DNA of 64,000 bases, from the NCBI RefSeq assembly GCF_010725055.1, contig NZ_BJKB01000018.1, positions 1 through 64,000 of the forward strand. The letters are read 5' to 3'. The notes under the pieces are model-generated. The model had not been told where the DNA came from, made no database searches, and saw nothing but the letters and a program-made list of their open reading frames with translations. The DNA is from Gelidibacter japonicus (GTDB lineage Bacteria; Bacteroidota; Bacteroidia; Flavobacteriales; Flavobacteriaceae). Positions within the stretch are counted from its first letter, which is position 1, and each line of letters begins with the position of its first letter. This document shows, piece by piece, positions 25,171-34,230 of this stretch. The position numbers and the translations under genes are program-made.

Positions 25171-28100
25171 ATGAGAATAAAGTTACTATTACTTTTTGTT
25201 TTAATATCATCTTTAGGTTTTTCCCAAGAAAAGCGCTTTGACATCCTGTGGAATGGCAGCATTCTACTTGAAACAGAATCTTCGGCCATAACAGTGCCTT
25301 ATTTTGATAAGGATCATTTTAGTTTTGACACTGACAAGGGGCTCAAGTTCTTTGCTGAGTGGCCATCAGAAGGAAAGATCAATAAGAACTCAGTGACGCT
25401 GACCAATGTAACTTATGCTATTATTTCTGCAGATGAATTGCGTTCAATTCCACTCGAATCGATTCCTACAACTCCAAAATTACATTTTGAAAATACAACG
25501 GCAAGAGAGAAAACGCATGCTTACCTCGAATTAACGCCTATCATTAAAGATAATGGCGTGTACAAAAAGATTACCTCTTTTGCTATCTCCTATAATATTA
25601 CGGCGAGCCGATCTTCGGCCGCTAGCCCTTTTCAAACTCAAAGTATTAGCAATTCTGTATTAAATTCAGGAGAATGGTATCGATTTTATGTGGATAAGTC
25701 TGGGGTTTTTAAATTGACCATAGGCTTTTTGAATTCGCTTGGGGTGAATACAAGTTCGGTAGATCCACGTACGATTAAAATTTATGGAAATGGAGGTGGC
25801 ATGCTGCCGCTATCCAATTCAGAACCATATCCCATTGACCTTACGGAAAACGCCATAAAGTTTATTGGTGAAGAAGATGGTGAATTTGACAGTGATGATT
25901 ATATTTTGTTTTATGCCGAAGGTCCCACTGGTTATAATGCAGAAAGTAATACCAATAATAATATATTTACGGATAAGAGTTATTATTTCGTCAACGTGAG
26001 TGGCGGCGCAGGCAAGCGGATCCAAAATATGCCTCAGCCAGCGGGTGCTTCGACTTATTTGGTGAGTACATTTCAGGACTATCAGTTTCATGAAGTTGAT
26101 GAAATTAATATTGTGCGTGTTGGAAGACGTTGGTTTGGCGAGAGGTTTGATATTGAAAACGAGAGGCAGTTTGAGTTTGAGTTTCCTAATCTTGTTACGA
26201 CCGAGCCTGCACGTGTTAAAGTTTATGCCGCATCGACATCTCAAGTAAACACAAGTATGGAGGTTAAGGTCAATTCAAATGTAGTAGCCAATTTTGCGTT
26301 TTCTCCAATTGGTTCTCCGGTACTGGCCGACGGAAAGTTCTTCAATAATAATGTCTTACTGAGCTCTCCCAATGTGGTGGTCAAACTCAATTACAACAAT
26401 TCAGGAAATCCTACTTCTCATGGGTATTTGGATTATATATCTATTGAAGCCACGCGTGGGTTGGTTTTTGAAGGCAATCAATTTATGTTTAAAAACAATC
26501 AGGTGGCCAATACACCAGGCATTGTAGAGTATAGCTTGTCCAATGCAGCTTCGGTTTCAGAAATTTGGGATATTACTAATAAATATGATGTCACTACGGT
26601 CGTCAATACTGAAGGAAACTCAGTTTTTAATTTTAAATCAATTTCCGGAATTTCTAAAACATACTTGGCAGTAACGCCTTCAGATTACTATGAGCCTTTA
26701 CGGGAAAGTAAAACAAAAGTCAGTAATCAAAATATTAAAGGGACCATATTTGAAAATGAGCAAGGGCAATTTAAAGATATTGATTATATCATCGTTGCTC
26801 CAAACAATTTGGTTTCCCAGGCAGAGCGACTGGCTCAAATAAATAGAACGCAAAACGATCTCAATGTAAAGGTCGTCACACTAAATGAAATCTATACCGA
26901 GTTCAGTTCAGGAAACCAAGATGTCTCTGCCATAAGGAACTTAGTGCGTTATGTGTACCACAATGCAAGTTCGCCAGATAGACGCCTGAAATACTTGTGT
27001 CTTTTTGGCGATGCTTCTTTTGATTATAAAGACAGGATCCCGAATAATACCAATATTGTTCCGTCCTGGCATTCATTGGATAGTTTTAGTCTGACCAATG
27101 CCTTCATTTCTGATGATTTTTTCGGGATGATGGATATTAATGAAGGTGATATGGGCGCCTCAAACAAATTGGATATTGCTGTCGGAAGAATTTTGGCAGA
27201 GACACCACAACGCGCCAAGGAAATGGTGGATAAGATTGAATTGTATTATCAGGATGAATCTTATGGAAGTTGGCGAAATAACGTGATGGTCATGTCGGAT
27301 GATGTAGATATCGCTTGGGAAAGTGTTCTACAGGAGACAACGGATGAGATTGGAAGAACCATTACTGCCGAAAAACCATTTTTAAACGTGGTCAAGATCC
27401 ATTCCGACGCCTTCCAACAACAGGCTTCAGCAAGTGGCGAGCGTTATCCGGCGGTTAACAAAGCAATTAAGGATGCTATTGAAGTGGGCGCTTTGGTGGT
27501 CAACTATTTTGGACATGGCGGTGAAGATGGATTGGCATCTGAACGTATTTTTGATAAGAACGATTCACAAGAAATAAGAAATACTTGCAAATTTAACTGT
27601 TTTGTAACGGTGACCTGCGAGTACACGCGTTTTGACAACCCGTTTCGTCCAACCGCGGGAGAATATACCTATTGGAACACTCAAGGGGGTGCCATTGCGC
27701 TAATTACGACCACGCGTCAAATTTTTGTCAGTGTTGGAGTTTCCTTTAATATAAAGCTGGAAAAATATCTTTTTGGATTTGGTTCGGATGAGTATCCAAC
27801 AATGGCTGAGGCTTTGCGACTTACAAAAATAGATCCTTCCATTTCTGGAATCCAACAAAGACGCCTGGTCTTTTTTATTGGTGATCCGGCAATGAAACTT
27901 GCCATTGCGAAACCGAATATTCAATTGACAAAAATAAACGATATCCCTTTGGGCCAAGCCAATGATACCCTGAAAGCACTTAGTAAAATTAAAATGTCTG
28001 GGGAGGTTTTGGATCCCGCCGGAAATTTAATGACCAGCTACAATGGTGTGCTCACTGCAACTATTTTTGATAAGGACATTCAGCGACAAACATTGGGCAA

Positions 28101-29031
28101 TAACAATGTCTATCAAAATGGACAATTGGTTACAATGGACTTCACCACCCTAGGTGAGAAGATATTTATAGGTCAAGCTACGGTCAACGATGGTCATTTT
28201 GATTTTGAGTTTGTGGTTCCAAGAGATATTGGAATTCCTGTTGGAAAAGGTAAAGTTAGTTTTTATGCAAAATCTGAAGTGCCATTGCAGGATCAAGCGG
28301 GAGCGAGTTTTGATATATTGGTGGGAGGGATCAATGAAAATGCAGAAACAGATACAACTGGACCAGTTATAAAGCTCTATATGAATGACGAGAATTTTGT
28401 TTCTGGAGGTATTACCAATGAAGCGCCCACACTTTTGGCAAAACTGGAGGACAGCAATGGCATCAACACTGCAAGTGGTATAGGTCATGATATTGTAGCC
28501 ATTATTGATGGTGATGAAACCAATCCGTTTGTGCTAAACGATTACTATAGAGCACAGGTTGATGACTATACTAAAGGCGTAGTCACTTATCCCTTTCGTG
28601 ATTTAGAACCCGGATTACATACCTTAACCCTTAAAGCATGGGATGTTTACAACAACTCAGGTATCGCCGAAATTCAATTTGTGGTACATGATAAAGATCA
28701 AGAGTTAAAGATTGAAAACGTTCTAAATTACCCTAATCCATTCATAAATTACACAGAATTTTGGTTCAATCACAATAGTTCGCAACCTTTAGACGTTTCT
28801 ATACAGATATTCACTATTTCAGGTAAGCTTGTCAAAACCATAAATAGTCAAACCAATGCTGGCGGATGCTGCAATGAAGGCGCTTCGTCACTGTCAAGAG
28901 ACATTGTTTGGGATGGTCGGGACGACTTTGGAGATAAAATCGGGAAAGGTGTGTATGTCTATAAACTAAAAGTAAGATCAAATCAGCTAAATAAGCAAGT
29001 TGAGAAGATCCAGAAACTTGTAATATTATAA
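25171..29031 (+). CDS. porU: Type IX secretion system sortase PorU
   Basis: 1286 residues from MRIKLLLLFVLISSLGFSQE, which starts a signal peptide; an ATG at 25135 adds twelve residues ahead of it. It is a C25 (gingipain-like) peptidase that cleaves the sorting domain of T9SS cargo at the cell surface. The catalytic His lies in VVNYFGHGGEDGLASERIF and the Cys in FVTVTCEYTRFDNP. An upstream Asp-rich segment reads YLCLFGDASFDYKDR. The C-terminus has a FlgD-like/sorting-like Ig domain (NYPNPFINYTEFWFNH ... KIGKGVYVYKLKVRS). It is followed by porV 65 bp on. Confidence 0.96.
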   Translation: MRIKLLLLFVLISSLGFSQEKRFDILWNGSILLETESSAITVPYFDKDHFSFDTDKGLKFFAEWPSEGKINKNSVTLTNVTYAIISADELRSIPLESIPTTPKLHFENTTAREKTHAYLELTPIIKDNGVYKKITSFAISYNITASRSSAASPFQTQSISNSVLNSGEWYRFYVDKSGVFKLTIGFLNSLGVNTSSVDPRTIKIYGNGGGMLPLSNSEPYPIDLTENAIKFIGEEDGEFDSDDYILFYAEGPTGYNAESNTNNNIFTDKSYYFVNVSGGAGKRIQNMPQPAGASTYLVSTFQDYQFHEVDEINIVRVGRRWFGERFDIENERQFEFEFPNLVTTEPARVKVYAASTSQVNTSMEVKVNSNVVANFAFSPIGSPVLADGKFFNNNVLLSSPNVVVKLNYNNSGNPTSHGYLDYISIEATRGLVFEGNQFMFKNNQVANTPGIVEYSLSNAASVSEIWDITNKYDVTTVVNTEGNSVFNFKSISGISKTYLAVTPSDYYEPLRESKTKVSNQNIKGTIFENEQGQFKDIDYIIVAPNNLVSQAERLAQINRTQNDLNVKVVTLNEIYTEFSSGNQDVSAIRNLVRYVYHNASSPDRRLKYLCLFGDASFDYKDRIPNNTNIVPSWHSLDSFSLTNAFISDDFFGMMDINEGDMGASNKLDIAVGRILAETPQRAKEMVDKIELYYQDESYGSWRNNVMVMSDDVDIAWESVLQETTDEIGRTITAEKPFLNVVKIHSDAFQQQASASGERYPAVNKAIKDAIEVGALVVNYFGHGGEDGLASERIFDKNDSQEIRNTCKFNCFVTVTCEYTRFDNPFRPTAGEYTYWNTQGGAIALITTTRQIFVSVGVSFNIKLEKYLFGFGSDEYPTMAEALRLTKIDPSISGIQQRRLVFFIGDPAMKLAIAKPNIQLTKINDIPLGQANDTLKALSKIKMSGEVLDPAGNLMTSYNGVLTATIFDKDIQRQTLGNNNVYQNGQLVTMDFTTLGEKIFIGQATVNDGHFDFEFVVPRDIGIPVGKGKVSFYAKSEVPLQDQAGASFDILVGGINENAETDTTGPVIKLYMNDENFVSGGITNEAPTLLAKLEDSNGINTASGIGHDIVAIIDGDETNPFVLNDYYRAQVDDYTKGVVTYPFRDLEPGLHTLTLKAWDVYNNSGIAEIQFVVHDKDQELKIENVLNYPNPFINYTEFWFNHNSSQPLDVSIQIFTISGKLVKTINSQTNAGGCCNEGASSLSRDIVWDGRDDFGDKIGKGVYVYKLKVRSNQLNKQVEKIQKLVIL

Positions 29032-29096
29032 TTTTATTAATTTATATTTGCTAAATACATGGCCCTCAAAGTGCCGTGTATAATACCAACAACCTT

Positions 29097-30296
29097 ATGA
29101 GAAAATACGCACTAGCATTAATTACATTAACTATTTACCATCTTTCTTCTGCTCAGGAAACTGTTATATTTGATAATCAATCTTCGGTAATTACTACTGG
29201 AGTTCCATTTTTACTCATTGCAGCAGATGCACGTGCTGCTGGTATGGGAGATATAGGTGTTGCCACTTCAGTAGATGCCTTTTCCCAACAATGGAACCAA
29301 TCTAAATATGCTTTTTCTGAGACCAAATCGGGAATTGCTGTTAGTTATACGCCTTATTTAAGTAAATTGGTCAATGATATTTTTTTAGGAAATGTTACTT
29401 ATTTCAATAGAATCAATGAAGGAAGTGCCTTTGCTGTGAGTTTTAAATATTTTAGCTTGGGCGAAATTGAGTTGGTACAGGATGAATTTTCCGAAGCACT
29501 CCTTGCAAAACCGAATGAACTTACTATTGACGGATCCTACGCCCTTCGATTGGGTACTCAGTTTTCTATGGCTGTTGGTTTGCGATATTTACGTTCTGAT
29601 TTAAAAATCCAAGCTTTGGATAATTCAGCACAGGCAGCGAGTTCAGTTGCGGCCGATATTTCTGGGTTTTATCAAAGTGAGGAGGAAGCCTATGATAGTT
29701 TTAACGGAAGAACCCGTTTGGGTTTTGCCATTCAAAATATTGGACCAAAGATCAAGTATGACGATGCTGGCAGAGAAAACTTTTTACCTACTACCTTAAG
29801 ACTTGGTGGAGGATTCGATTTTATTTTTGATGAGTACAACACCTTGGCCCTGACAGGTGAGGTGACTAAATTGTTGGTGCCGACACCTCCTATTTTGGGC
29901 TATGTTGATGAAAATGGCAATGGAAGACAGGATGGGAATGAACCCACTATTATTGTTGAAGGCAAATCGCAAGATGTGAACTTCCTTAAAGGGATGTTCC
30001 AATCCTTTAGTGATGCACCGGGAGGTTTCAGTGAAGAATTGAAGGAGTTTACTTGGGCCTTAGGTGCAGAATATCAATATCAAGATTCTTTTGCGTTCAG
30101 GGCAGGGTATTTTAATGAAAGTGATGACAAAGGGGCACGTAAGTTTTTTGCATTAGGTGCGGGCTTTAAATACACCACCATCAATATTGACATGTCTTAT
30201 TTGTTCTCCGCTTCAAAAGTTCAAAGTCCCTTGGAAAACACCTTGCGTTTTTCTTTGACCTTCAATTTTGGGGATGAGACCTATAGAGAATACTAA
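29097..30296 (+). CDS. porV: Type IX secretion outer-membrane protein PorV
   Basis: 399 residues from MRKYALALITLTIYHLSSAQ (signal peptide). It is a FadL-like outer-membrane beta-barrel that shuttles cargo from the translocon to the PorU sortase. Family marks are FLLIAADARAAGMGDIGVAT followed by DAFSQQWNQSKYAF, and the C-terminal barrel strands ending NTLRFSLTFNFGD. It lies directly after porU and is followed by a strong terminator, so porU-porV form one transcript. Its function connects with the T9SS cargo genes at 6867 and 10975. Confidence 0.95.
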   Translation: MRKYALALITLTIYHLSSAQETVIFDNQSSVITTGVPFLLIAADARAAGMGDIGVATSVDAFSQQWNQSKYAFSETKSGIAVSYTPYLSKLVNDIFLGNVTYFNRINEGSAFAVSFKYFSLGEIELVQDEFSEALLAKPNELTIDGSYALRLGTQFSMAVGLRYLRSDLKIQALDNSAQAASSVAADISGFYQSEEEAYDSFNGRTRLGFAIQNIGPKIKYDDAGRENFLPTTLRLGGGFDFIFDEYNTLALTGEVTKLLVPTPPILGYVDENGNGRQDGNEPTIIVEGKSQDVNFLKGMFQSFSDAPGGFSEELKEFTWALGAEYQYQDSFAFRAGYFNESDDKGARKFFALGAGFKYTTINIDMSYLFSASKVQSPLENTLRFSLTFNFGDETYREY

Positions 30297-30321
30297 GACG
30301 ACATTTAAATAGAAAACAAAA

Positions 30322-30357
30322 AAAACTATTGCTATTATAAAGCAATAGTTTTTTTGT
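30322..30357 (+). terminator. Terminator of porU-porV
   Basis: The perfect 12-bp stem AAAACTATTGCT/AGCAATAGTTTT has a 7-nt loop and is followed by T-run. Confidence 0.92.
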
Positions 30358-30398
30358 CTAAAAAAGTATCGTATTTTTAAAAATAGATAAATAGACCC

Positions 30399-30881
30399 AT
30401 GAAGGAAATTAAAATCGAAACCGTGCTTAATGTCTATGACTCATTGGATGAACTTCCCAAAGATGTCATCTCTTTAATGAAGAAAGCGTCAGAGGCAAGA
30501 GCTAAATCGTATTCACCCTATTCAAACTTTAGCGTAGGCACAGCCATACTTCTTGAGAATAATGAAATTATAACCGGGAGCAATCAAGAAAACGCATCGT
30601 ATCCGTCAGGCCTTTGTGCCGAAAGAACCGCCATTTTCTACGCAGGTGCACAATTTCCTGATGTTAAAATTAAAAGAATGGCCATTATTGCTGGGTCAAA
30701 ATTAAAAATAACCGATTCCCCAATTCCGCCTTGTGGAGCATGCCGACAATCTATTGCAGAGTATGAAATAAAGCAGGATGCGTCAATTGAAATTTATTAC
30801 ATGGGTGAAAAAGGAAAAGTGGTCCGGTCCCATTCCTTGGCAAATCTTCTCCCGTTGGTGTTTGATAAGAACGTTCTATAA
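30399..30881 (+). CDS. cdd: Cytidine deaminase
   Basis: 160 residues. It hydrolyses cytidine and deoxycytidine to uridine forms for pyrimidine salvage. The zinc site is seen as CAERTAIF (Cys and catalytic Glu) and PPCGACRQSI (two Cys). The substrate-side YSPYSNFSVGTAIL and TGSNQENASYPSG are also present. Length suits the small tetrameric class. It lies between terminators and promoters of unrelated genes and is probably monocistronic. Confidence 0.95.
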   Translation: MKEIKIETVLNVYDSLDELPKDVISLMKKASEARAKSYSPYSNFSVGTAILLENNEIITGSNQENASYPSGLCAERTAIFYAGAQFPDVKIKRMAIIAGSKLKITDSPIPPCGACRQSIAEYEIKQDASIEIYYMGEKGKVVRSHSLANLLPLVFDKNVL

Positions 30882-30911
30882 CGATTTCGTAGAAGTTTTA
30901 CGATTTTCAGT

Positions 30912-30942
30912 TTTTTCATTAATGGTTAATGTGTTACTTTTG
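30912..30942 (+). promoter_or_regulatory. Promoter of pdhA
   Basis: TTTT (30912-30915), 19 bp, and TACTTTTG (30935-30942) match the Bacteroidetes pattern. The start point would be near 30949, giving a leader of about 140 nt. Confidence 0.6.
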
Positions 30943-30948
30943 TTATCC

Positions 30949-31047
30949 GTTTAGTGAAGTTCAACTTTTCGTGAGTTTAAAAACAACGAACAGAAAATTG
31001 AAAGTTGAATTGTTCTTGACATGATTGGGAGCTTCAGCGCACTAAAC
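30949..31047 (+). ncRNA. Structured 5' leader of pdhA (candidate cis-regulatory RNA)
   Basis: Two nested perfect stems lie in the leader. The outer is GTTTAGTG (30949-30956) with CACTAAAC (31040-31047). The inner is TTCAACTTT (30960-30968) with AAAGTTGAA (31001-31009), extendable by G.T pairs. The outer arm begins at the predicted transcription start. No known riboswitch class is recognised. Confidence 0.45.
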
Positions 31048-31088
31048 TCGAACTATTTATGTATTTAATTTTTTAGAAATTATTTCGG

Positions 31089-32087
31089 ATGCAAAAGATA
31101 ACAAAGGAGGTTTACCTCAAATGGTATGAAGACATGTTGTTCTGGAGAAAGTTTGAAGACAAACTTGCTGCAGTTTATATTCAACAGAAAGTAAGAGGTT
31201 TTCTTCATTTATATAACGGGCAGGAAGCTATTTTAGCTGGAGCACTGCACGCTATGGATTTGACGAAGGATAAAATGATTACTGCTTATCGTAATCACGT
31301 GCAGCCTATTGGCATGGGTGAAGATCCAAAACGCGTGATGGCGGAATTATATGGTAAGGCCACAGGAACTTCTCAAGGTCTTGGAGGATCCATGCATATT
31401 TTCTCAAAAGAACATCGCTTCTATGGTGGACACGGTATTGTTGGGGGTCAAATTCCTTTAGGTGCCGGTATCGCTTTTGGTGATAAGTATCATGGTAGTG
31501 ACGCAGTGACTTTATGTTGTTTTGGTGATGGTGCAGCGCGTCAAGGTTCTTTGCATGAATCTTTCAACCTCGCGATGTTATGGAAATTGCCTGTGGTATT
31601 TGTTTGTGAAAATAACGGCTATGCCATGGGAACATCAGTAGCTCGAACTGCTAACCACACTGATATTTGGAAACTGGGCTTAGGCTATGAAATGCCTTGC
31701 GGACCTGTGGACGGAATGAACCCGGTAAAAGTAGCAGAAGCTTTTGATGAAGCTATCAAACGGGCACGACGAGGTGATGGACCTACATTTTTGGAATTAA
31801 AAACGTACCGATACAGAGGACACTCAATGAGTGACGCTCAGCATTATAGAACAAAGGATGAGGTGAAGGAATATCAAAAAATAGATCCAATCACCCAAGT
31901 GAAAGATATTATTCTTGAGAAGAAATACGCCACTGAGGAAGACCTTAAGAAAATTGATAAGAGAGTTAAGAAGCGAGTAGAAGAATGTGAAAAATTTGCT
32001 GACGAATCTCCATATCCAGATACAAGCGTCATGTATGATGCCGTGTATGAGCAAGAAGATTATCCATTTATACAACACAAAATATAA
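31089..32087 (+). CDS. pdhA: Pyruvate dehydrogenase E1 component, alpha subunit
   Basis: 332 residues. It is the thiamine-diphosphate subunit that decarboxylates pyruvate for acetyl-CoA formation. Signatures are RGFLHLYNGQEA, YRNHVQPIG, GGSMHIFSKEHRFYGGHGIV, the TPP motif GDGAARQGSLHES ... ENNGYAMGT, and the phosphorylation-loop-like YRYRGHSMSDAQHYR. The E2 gene starts 3 bases after its stop. No E1 beta gene is in the window, in line with the separate pdhB often seen in flavobacteria. Confidence 0.95.
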   Translation: MQKITKEVYLKWYEDMLFWRKFEDKLAAVYIQQKVRGFLHLYNGQEAILAGALHAMDLTKDKMITAYRNHVQPIGMGEDPKRVMAELYGKATGTSQGLGGSMHIFSKEHRFYGGHGIVGGQIPLGAGIAFGDKYHGSDAVTLCCFGDGAARQGSLHESFNLAMLWKLPVVFVCENNGYAMGTSVARTANHTDIWKLGLGYEMPCGPVDGMNPVKVAEAFDEAIKRARRGDGPTFLELKTYRYRGHSMSDAQHYRTKDEVKEYQKIDPITQVKDIILEKKYATEEDLKKIDKRVKKRVEECEKFADESPYPDTSVMYDAVYEQEDYPFIQHKI

Positions 32088-32090
32088 GTT

Positions 32091-33728
32091 ATGGCAGAAG
32101 TAATAAATATGCCGCGTCTGAGTGACACCATGGAAGAAGGAACTGTGGCAACGTGGTTAAAAAAAGTAGGCGATAAGATTGAAGAAGGTGATATTTTGGC
32201 TGAAATTGAAACAGATAAGGCTACAATGGAGTTTGAATCTTTTCATGAAGGCACATTACTTTATATTGGTATTCAAGAAGGAGAGACTACTAAAGTTGAC
32301 GAACTGTTGGCCATTATTGGAGAAGAAGGTGAAGATATTTCAGATTTAATTGACGGTGGTGCTTCCGATAAGAAAAAAGAGACTCCAGAGGATACATCTT
32401 CTGACGATGATAAAAAAGAAGAAGCTTCTGACGAAAAAAGTACTTCTGATGAGCTTCCAGACGGCGTGACCGTTGTTACAATGCCACGACTGAGCGATAC
32501 TATGGAGGAAGGTACAGTGGCAACATGGCTTAAAAAAATAGGAGACAAGGTTGAAGAAGGAGATATACTTGCGGAAATCGAGACCGACAAGGCGACAATG
32601 GAGTTTGAATCTTTCCAATCGGGGACCTTGCTCTATATTGGTTTGGAAGAAGGCGATACTGCAAAAGTCGATTCTTTATTGGCCATTATTGGCCCTGAAG
32701 GGACGGATGCTGCTGCCATAGCCAAAAACTTTCAATCTGGCTCAGAGAAAAAAGAGGCTGCACCTAAAAAGAAAAGCGCTGACTCCGATAAAAAAGAAAG
32801 CTCTAAACCAGCTGTAAAGGAAGAAAAAAAAGAAGTTTCAAGTTCTTCAAGTTCTGCAACTTCAGATGGTAGTCGTGTATTCGTATCGCCTTTGGCCAGA
32901 AAAATGGCTGAAGAAAAAGGCATCAACTTGTCTCAAGTAAAAGGCTCTGGAGAAAACGGACGTATTATCAAACGCGATATAGAAAACTATACACCTGAGG
33001 TAAGTGCTGCGCCAGCGACAGTTGGACAAGTCGCGGCATCAGGAGTGGAAGATTTTGACGAAAAACCAAACTCGCAAATGCGTAAAGTGATTGCGAAACG
33101 TTTGGCAGAATCTAAGTTTACAGCGCCTCATTATTATCTTAACGTGGAGTTTGACATGGAAAAAGCCATTGCGTTTAGAGAGCAGGTCAATGCCATTCCA
33201 GATACAAGAATTTCATTCAATGATATGATAGTTAAGGCCTGTGCTTTGGCATTAAAAGAATTCCCACAAGTCAATTCACAATGGTTTGACGATAAGATCC
33301 GATTAAATAATCACGTGCATATTGGCGTAGCAGTCGCCGTTGAAGATGGATTGGTCGTGCCTGTAGTCCGATTTGCTGATGGGCTAAGTTTGTCAGAAAT
33401 TGGTGCGAAGGTCAAAGACTATGCAGGACGTTCCAGAACCAAAAAATTGACTCCCCAAGAAATGGAAGGTAGTACCTTTACCATTTCCAATTTAGGGATG
33501 TTTGGTATTGAAAGTTTTACTTCAATCATCAATCAACCTAATTCAGCGATCTTATCGGTGGGCGCCATTGTTGAAAAACCAGTGGTTAAAGATGGAAAGA
33601 TTGTTGTAGGCCATACCATGAAACTTTCTTTGGCATGTGATCATAGAACGGTTGATGGGGCTACCGGAGCCGAATTTCTTCAAACACTAAAAGGATTTGT
33701 TGAAAATCCAATTTCGATGTTGGTTTAA
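32091..33728 (+). CDS. pdhC: Pyruvate dehydrogenase E2 (dihydrolipoamide acetyltransferase), two lipoyl domains
   Basis: 545 residues. Two lipoyl domains (about 3-75 and 130-203) each carry the lipoylated Lys in ETDKATMEFESF. They are joined by K/E/S-rich flexible linkers. A peripheral-subunit-binding domain (VFVSPLARKMAEEKGINLSQ, about 263-300) precedes the catalytic acetyltransferase domain (about 320-545) with the active-site CDHRTVDGATGAEFL. It transfers the acetyl group to CoA in the cytoplasmic multienzyme core. The two lipoyl domains are almost identical, pointing to internal duplication. Confidence 0.96.
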   Translation: MAEVINMPRLSDTMEEGTVATWLKKVGDKIEEGDILAEIETDKATMEFESFHEGTLLYIGIQEGETTKVDELLAIIGEEGEDISDLIDGGASDKKKETPEDTSSDDDKKEEASDEKSTSDELPDGVTVVTMPRLSDTMEEGTVATWLKKIGDKVEEGDILAEIETDKATMEFESFQSGTLLYIGLEEGDTAKVDSLLAIIGPEGTDAAAIAKNFQSGSEKKEAAPKKKSADSDKKESSKPAVKEEKKEVSSSSSSATSDGSRVFVSPLARKMAEEKGINLSQVKGSGENGRIIKRDIENYTPEVSAAPATVGQVAASGVEDFDEKPNSQMRKVIAKRLAESKFTAPHYYLNVEFDMEKAIAFREQVNAIPDTRISFNDMIVKACALALKEFPQVNSQWFDDKIRLNNHVHIGVAVAVEDGLVVPVVRFADGLSLSEIGAKVKDYAGRSRTKKLTPQEMEGSTFTISNLGMFGIESFTSIINQPNSAILSVGAIVEKPVVKDGKIVVGHTMKLSLACDHRTVDGATGAEFLQTLKGFVENPISMLV

Positions 33729-33826
33729 TTGTGAATTAAATGGACATGTTGAGTTGAGCATTTTATTAAGCTAAAGACAAGTTCAGTTGATAAGCATATC
33801 CAAGAATCATTACATATATAAAAAAC

Positions 33827-33856
33827 CTGCTTCCGTTAAAAGAAGCAGTTTTTTTT
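33827..33856 (+). terminator. Terminator of pdhA-pdhC
   Basis: CTGCTTC (33827-33833) pairs with GAAGCAG (33842-33848), followed by T8. Confidence 0.88.
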
Positions 33857-33860
33857 AGTG

Positions 33861-34055
33861 AAACCCATATTTCAATAGCCGAAGGCGCATTGGAATATGT
33901 TGGTTGAACTCATCCCGCTTTCGTGCGGGATCTAAACCCATATTTCAATAGCCGAAGGCGCATTGGAATATGTTGATTGAACTCATCCTGCTTTCGTGCG
34001 GGATCTAAACCCATATTTCAAAACCCGAAGGCACATTGGAATAAATTGGTTGTCT
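33861..34055. repeat. Tandem repeat, 73 bp x about 2.7
   Basis: The landmark AAACCCATATTTCAA begins at 33861, 33934 and 34007, an exact 73-bp period. The first two units are nearly identical; the third is truncated and diverged. Each full unit contains a hairpin, ATCCCGC-TTTCGT-GCGGGAT (one base changed in unit 2). It lies in a 500-base gene-free stretch (33729-34230). The remaining DNA up to 34230 shows only another small hairpin near 34080 (CCCGATATTTATCGG). Confidence 0.92.
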
Positions 34056-34230
34056 CGATAGCCATTGGGATAATCCTTCCCGATATTTATCGGAATAATC
34101 ACATTTTTATACAATAGTAAAATTCCAAAATTGAAATTCACCAATTTGACTGGCGTCATATGAGGTGATATGAAAGTATTGAATTATCTTGCTATTTTAG
34201 TAGAATATTTAAAATCAATCAGCATTAGGC

